Below, piece after piece: positions 7,000 through 10,132 of a stretch of 10,132 nt of DNA (position 1 is its first letter; each line of letters opens with the position of its first letter). Both the position numbers and the translations under genes were made by a program. Under the pieces are notes generated by a model. That model was not told where the DNA came from, did not search any database, and saw nothing but the letters and a program-made list of their open reading frames with translations. This stretch comes from an uncultured Sphingomonas sp. (lineage in GTDB: Bacteria; Pseudomonadota; Alphaproteobacteria; Sphingomonadales; Sphingomonadaceae). Where the stretch lies: the NCBI GenBank assembly GCA_946482655.1, contig CAMLSA010000106.1, forward strand, positions 1 to 10,132, given 5' to 3'.

Positions 7000-7959
7000 C
7001 TATCTTGTCGAGACCCCAAACAGCCGTGCCGCATCGTCGAATCGGGCCTGCTGACGCGGATCGTCCCTGAAGGCGGCCTTCGCGTCGGCGAGCGCGGCCC
7101 GCGCGGCGGCGGAATCCTTGAGCTGCATGCGCGAGCGCATCAGCATGATCCAGCGATCGGCGTCCCTCGGATTATCCTTCAGCCTGGCTGCGAGGCGGTC
7201 GACCATGCCCCGCGCCATCTCGTCCTGCTGGGCCGGCGTCATCGCGGTGGCGGCCTTGAGGTCGGCGGCGGTCGGCCCGGGAATGCCCCCCGCAGCGACG
7301 GGGTCGGTCGACGGTGAGACGCCGGGCGGGGGTGTCGTCGACGCCGGCATGCGGCCAGCGATGTCGATCTTGTGCTCGGTCGACAGGCGGGTGACGAGAT
7401 CGCGCACTGGCTGTTCCCATGGTGCGCCGGCGGGGCTGTCGCGCAGCACGCCGATTAGATCGTCTACCGCGCCCTTGTGGTCGCCGTCGGCATCCTTCTT
7501 CACCGCCATGAAATAGCGCGCGCGGAAATCCTTCGGATCGATCGAAAGCGCCTTGCGGAACGAAGCCTCGGCCGCAGGGGTGACTCCGCCCGGGCCCGCG
7601 AGCAGCTGCACCTCGCCGAGCGCGGACCAATAGCTCGGGTTGTCGGGGGCAAGCTCGGCGGCCTTGGTATAGGCCTTCACCCCGTCGGCGTAGCGGCCGA
7701 CATTATAGTAGGCGAGCCCGAGCAGGTTCCAGCCCTTGGAATCGGTGGGGTTCTCGGCCATCTTCTTTTCGAGCCGACCGATCATCGAGGCGATCTCGCC
7801 GACCGGCCGGGTCGCCGCCGGAGGCGGTGATTCCCCGTCGCCGCGCGAGCGCGTCACGGCGATCGCCACCGCCGCCAGCGCGATGAGGCCCGCCAGGATC
7901 AGCGCGATCCGCGCGAACGGTAGTGAAAACCCATTGTTTGCGGCACCGTCCTTCGTCAC
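7000..7959 (-). CDS. Membrane-anchored TPR protein, CcmI/CycH-like
   Basis: The 319-residue protein has a short cytoplasmic N-terminus and one hydrophobic helix at about 16-35 (ARIALILAGLIALAAVAIAV). A Pro-rich linker and TPR-like helical repeats follow at about 57-160 (NPTDSKGWNLLGLAYYNVG, then APDNPSYWSALGEV, then ALSIDPKDFRARYFMAV). A Pro/Ser/Gly-rich spacer (about 204-230) leads to a second copy of the opening unit (MVDRLAARLKDNPRDADRW, 252-270). The pattern of RL..NP.D...W resembles the TPR part of CcmI/CycH, which holds apocytochrome c for haem attachment in the periplasm. The usual two-helix N-terminal CcmI domain is absent, so a role in cytochrome c maturation is an inference; a general periplasmic adaptor is equally possible. 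The start is GTG at 7959, because the only nearby ATG is out of frame; GGAG lies at 7966-7969 (minus strand). It diverges from the flavoprotein fusion gene. Confidence 0.8.
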   Translation of the reverse strand: MTKDGAANNGFSLPFARIALILAGLIALAAVAIAVTRSRGDGESPPPAATRPVGEIASMIGRLEKKMAENPTDSKGWNLLGLAYYNVGRYADGVKAYTKAAELAPDNPSYWSALGEVQLLAGPGGVTPAAEASFRKALSIDPKDFRARYFMAVKKDADGDHKGAVDDLIGVLRDSPAGAPWEQPVRDLVTRLSTEHKIDIAGRMPASTTPPPGVSPSTDPVAAGGIPGPTAADLKAATAMTPAQQDEMARGMVDRLAARLKDNPRDADRWIMLMRSRMQLKDSAAARAALADAKAAFRDDPRQQARFDDAARLFGVSTR

Positions 7960-7988
7960 ATTTCTCTCCGGAATTGAGCTTAATAGGC

Positions 7989-8001
7989 TTTGATCGCCAA
8001 A
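7989..8001. promoter_or_regulatory. Inverted repeat TTTG-N5-CAAA in the divergent intergenic region
   Basis: TTTG (7989-7992) and CAAA (7998-8001) form a short perfect dyad around ATCGC, 30 bases upstream of the minus-strand GTG. It contains one FNR/CRP-like half-site (TTGAT) but no matching second half. It could be an operator; it is short enough to be chance. Confidence 0.2.
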
Positions 8002-8053
8002 TGTAACGAAAGTCTAGCGGAACGCGTCGAAGCTGATAGAGTAGGGAGGGGCA

Positions 8054-8075
8054 GACAGTGGAAATTCCAATTGTC
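8054..8075. promoter_or_regulatory. Imperfect 22-base inverted repeat with a perfect 11-base core, possible operator
   Basis: TGGAAATTCCA (8059-8069) is a perfect palindrome around A8064. It is flanked by GACA (8054-8057) and TGTC (8072-8075), which are also complementary, with a one-base offset between inner and outer arms. It lies 75 bases before the GTG of the flavoprotein fusion, in the 190-bp region between two divergent genes. It is a good candidate regulator-binding site, but no known consensus was matched. No convincing sigma-70 promoter was found in this region. Confidence 0.35.
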
Positions 8076-8149
8076 ACAGGGGCAAAGGGATATCCGGGTC
8101 GCAGTCTGGCCGCTTGCTCGGCGGCGACTAAACGGGGCAGGGGGAATCA

Positions 8150-10132
8150 GTGGCGGATACCTACCGGATTGCCATCGTTGGCTCAGGGCCGGCGGGGCTC
8201 AGCGCGGCGGCGCATGCCGCGAAGCTCGGCCTCTCGCATATCTTGCTCGAGAAGACCGATCACCTTTCCGATACGATCTACAAATATCAGAAGGGCAAGC
8301 ACGTCATGGCGACGCCGAGCCAGCTCGTGCTGCGCTCCGATGTCGATTTCGAGGCCGGCAAGCGGGAGAAGGTGCTCGGTACCTGGGACGAGCAGACCGC
8401 GGCGGCCAAGGTCAATGTTCGGCTGAAGAGCGAGGTGAAGACGATCACGGGCGCCAAGGGCGACTTCACGCTGACGCTCACTGACAAGACCGAGATCAAG
8501 GCCGAGAACATCATCCTGGCGATCGGCACCCAGGGCAACCCCAATCTGCTGCGCTGTCCCGGCGCCGACCAGGGCTATCTCCAGCTTCAATATCAGCTCG
8601 ACGATCCCGGCGAATATGTCGACGAGCACATCACGGTGGTCGGCGCGGGAGACGCCGGCATCGAGAACGCGCTCGGCCTCGCCGCCGATCTCGCACAGGG
8701 CAATATCGTCTCGATCATCAACCGGACCGCTGATTTCAGCCGTGCGAAGAGCGCCAACGTCAAATTGCTGATGCAGGCGGCCGACGAGGGCCGCATGAAC
8801 GTCATCACCGACGCGTCGCCCAACCGGATCGAGCCCGGGCACCTGATCCTCGACACTCGCGACGGCGAAGCGCGAATCAAGTGCGACCGTGTCATTGCCC
8901 GAATGGGCTCGGCGGCGCCCCGCAAATTCATCGAGGAATGCGGGATCGAGTTCACCAGCGCCGATCGTGAGGCTTTCCCGAAATTGTCGCCGCAGTTCGA
9001 AACGACCAATCCGGGCATCTATGTCATCGGTGCGCTCGCGGGCTATCCGTTGATCAAGCACTGCATGAACCAGGGCTATGACATCGTCGAGTTCATCAAC
9101 GGCAATCTCGGTCTGAAGCCGGCCGACGAGCCGATTCTCGAGGCTAAGTTCGTCCAACTGCCGATCAGGAAGTCGGTCGACGATTGGCTCGAGTTCATCC
9201 GCACCAGCGTCACCATCCTCAACGATCTGTCGCCGCTCCAGATGCGCGAGTTCATGCTTGACTCGGAAGTGCGCTACTACGGCAAGAACGAGATCATCTT
9301 CGAGAAGAATGCGCCGGGATCGTCGCTGTTTTGCATCGCGCAGGGCTCGGTCGATATTCCGCTGCCCGATGGCCGCTCGACCGGCATCGTCATTCCCGAG
9401 GGTTCGATCTTCGGTGAAGTGGGCCTCGTCTCTGGCCGCCGCCGGGGTTCGACGATCCGCTCGATCGCCGAGACCGTGGTCGTCGAGATCCCCCGCAACG
9501 CGATTCTCAAGCTGATGGCTTCGGTGCCCGGCGTGAAGCGCGCGGTGACGCGTATCTCGACCGAGCGGCAGCTGCTTCAGATGTGGCAGTCCGGCCTCCA
9601 GCCCGCCGACCTCGCCGAGGTGATCGAAACCGCCGAGATCAAGGCGGTGCGCGCCGGCGAAGTCGTGTTCCGCGAGGGCGAGGAGGGGACCGACGTCTTC
9701 GTGATTCGCTCGGGATCAGTAGTGGTCGAGAAGTCGATCGGCGGCAAGCCGGTGTTCCTCTCCTATGTGCCCGCCGGCAATTATGTCGGCGAGCTTGAAT
9801 TGTTCGACAAGGGCATCCGCAAGCAGACCGTCCGCGCGGCGGTGAAATCCGAGGTGATCAAGCTCGACGGCGCGGCGTTCAAGCGGCTGCTTGGCGCGAA
9901 GCCGCAACTCTTCGCGAGGGCGAAGGTGGCGATGGGCGAGCGCGAGGATCTCGCCTCGTTCATCGAGGCGAAGAAGGACAGCTTCGCCACCGTCGTCGAC
10001 ATGTACTCGTCGGTCGCCAATTTCCTGGTCGACAATGGCGTCGGCGAAGCGACCGACGTGCTGCTGATCGACGAGAATCTCTGCGTCGGCTGCGACAATT
10101 GCGAAAAGGCCTGCGCCGACAGCCATGACGGC
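8150..10132 (+). CDS. Flavoprotein / tandem cyclic-nucleotide-binding / 4Fe-4S fusion protein, 3'-truncated by window edge
   Basis: The frame is open to the window end (661 residues visible). Start GTG 8150 is well supported: an in-frame TAA lies at 8129-8131, the next Met is residue 53, and AGGGGGA is at 8139-8145. Residues 5-325 form a two-dinucleotide-fold flavoprotein. The FAD motif is GSGPAG (11-16), with ILLEK closing it. The NAD(P) motif is GAGDAG (165-170), and GIYVIGALAG (289-298) is the second FAD contact. The CxxC expected before the NAD domain in thioredoxin reductase is absent, so it is closer to YpdA-like flavoproteins. Two cyclic-nucleotide-binding domains follow (about 365-470 and 490-585). 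Their phosphate-binding cassettes are FGEVGLVSGRRRGS (Glu423, Arg432) and VGELELFDKGIRKQ (Glu548, Arg557), both with the canonical Glu-to-Arg spacing of nine. A linker leads to CVGCDNCEKAC (645-655), a CxxCxxCxxxC 4Fe-4S motif. Probably a cytoplasmic redox enzyme gated by a nucleotide; substrate unknown. Confidence 0.88.
   Translation, partial: MADTYRIAIVGSGPAGLSAAAHAAKLGLSHILLEKTDHLSDTIYKYQKGKHVMATPSQLVLRSDVDFEAGKREKVLGTWDEQTAAAKVNVRLKSEVKTITGAKGDFTLTLTDKTEIKAENIILAIGTQGNPNLLRCPGADQGYLQLQYQLDDPGEYVDEHITVVGAGDAGIENALGLAADLAQGNIVSIINRTADFSRAKSANVKLLMQAADEGRMNVITDASPNRIEPGHLILDTRDGEARIKCDRVIARMGSAAPRKFIEECGIEFTSADREAFPKLSPQFETTNPGIYVIGALAGYPLIKHCMNQGYDIVEFINGNLGLKPADEPILEAKFVQLPIRKSVDDWLEFIRTSVTILNDLSPLQMREFMLDSEVRYYGKNEIIFEKNAPGSSLFCIAQGSVDIPLPDGRSTGIVIPEGSIFGEVGLVSGRRRGSTIRSIAETVVVEIPRNAILKLMASVPGVKRAVTRISTERQLLQMWQSGLQPADLAEVIETAEIKAVRAGEVVFREGEEGTDVFVIRSGSVVVEKSIGGKPVFLSYVPAGNYVGELELFDKGIRKQTVRAAVKSEVIKLDGAAFKRLLGAKPQLFARAKVAMGEREDLASFIEAKKDSFATVVDMYSSVANFLVDNGVGEATDVLLIDENLCVGCDNCEKACADSHDG

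Noticed and set aside
8019..8042. GGAAC with a downstream element as a general-stress (EcfG) promoter
   Set aside because: The required GTT at 16-17 bases is absent; only AGTA/GTAG is found.
8183..9157. Minus-strand open frame of 324 codons opposite the flavoprotein domain
   Set aside because: The plus strand shows GSGPAG and GAGDAG motifs in frame; the opposite frame shows none.
1..10132. CRISPR arrays, insertion sequences, integrase or phage genes, attachment sites
   Set aside because: No spaced direct repeats, transposase motifs or terminal inverted repeats were seen; the tRNA-Leu 3' end is not repeated elsewhere in the window as far as I could see by eye.

Overview
The window looks like the chromosome of an alphaproteobacterium, most probably a sphingomonad. 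The evidence is high G+C coding DNA with strong third-position G/C bias, the gatB and tig-clpP-clpX genes with alphaproteobacterial-type sequences, and a trigger factor carrying a long Ala/Lys/Pro tail. The genus is an inference; no database search was possible.

Layout, left to right. The window opens inside gatB (glutamyl/aspartyl-tRNA amidotransferase subunit B), missing only its first few codons. A tRNA-Leu(UAG) gene with its own probable promoter follows. Next is tig (trigger factor), extended at the C-terminus by a His/Cys-rich segment built from an internal duplication and then by a Lys/Ala/Pro tail. A Rho-independent terminator closes tig. An unrecognised polytopic membrane protein gene then separates tig from clpP. 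A sequence resembling an alphaproteobacterial heat-shock (RpoH) promoter sits directly in front of clpP. The clpP-clpX gap of 186 bp holds a short hairpin and a possible second promoter for clpX. After clpX there is a long GNRA-looped bidirectional terminator shared with a convergent gene.

That minus-strand gene encodes a membrane-anchored TPR protein resembling the TPR part of the cytochrome c biogenesis factor CcmI/CycH. Divergent from it, across a 190-bp region with two small inverted repeats, is a long fusion gene that runs off the window. It encodes an FAD/NAD(P)-type flavoprotein domain without a thioredoxin-reductase CxxC, two tandem cyclic-nucleotide-binding domains, and the start of a 4Fe-4S ferredoxin motif. 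This is the most unusual gene here.

How they work together: tig, clpP and clpX form the protein-folding and quality-control block, in which trigger factor meets nascent chains and ClpXP degrades substrates. gatB and the tRNA gene serve translation. The two right-hand genes are a separate redox or respiratory unit whose link is inferred only from their divergent arrangement. Most of the window is core genome. The parts worth a second look are the trigger factor tail, the membrane protein interrupting tig-clpP, and the flavoprotein/cNMP/Fe-S fusion.
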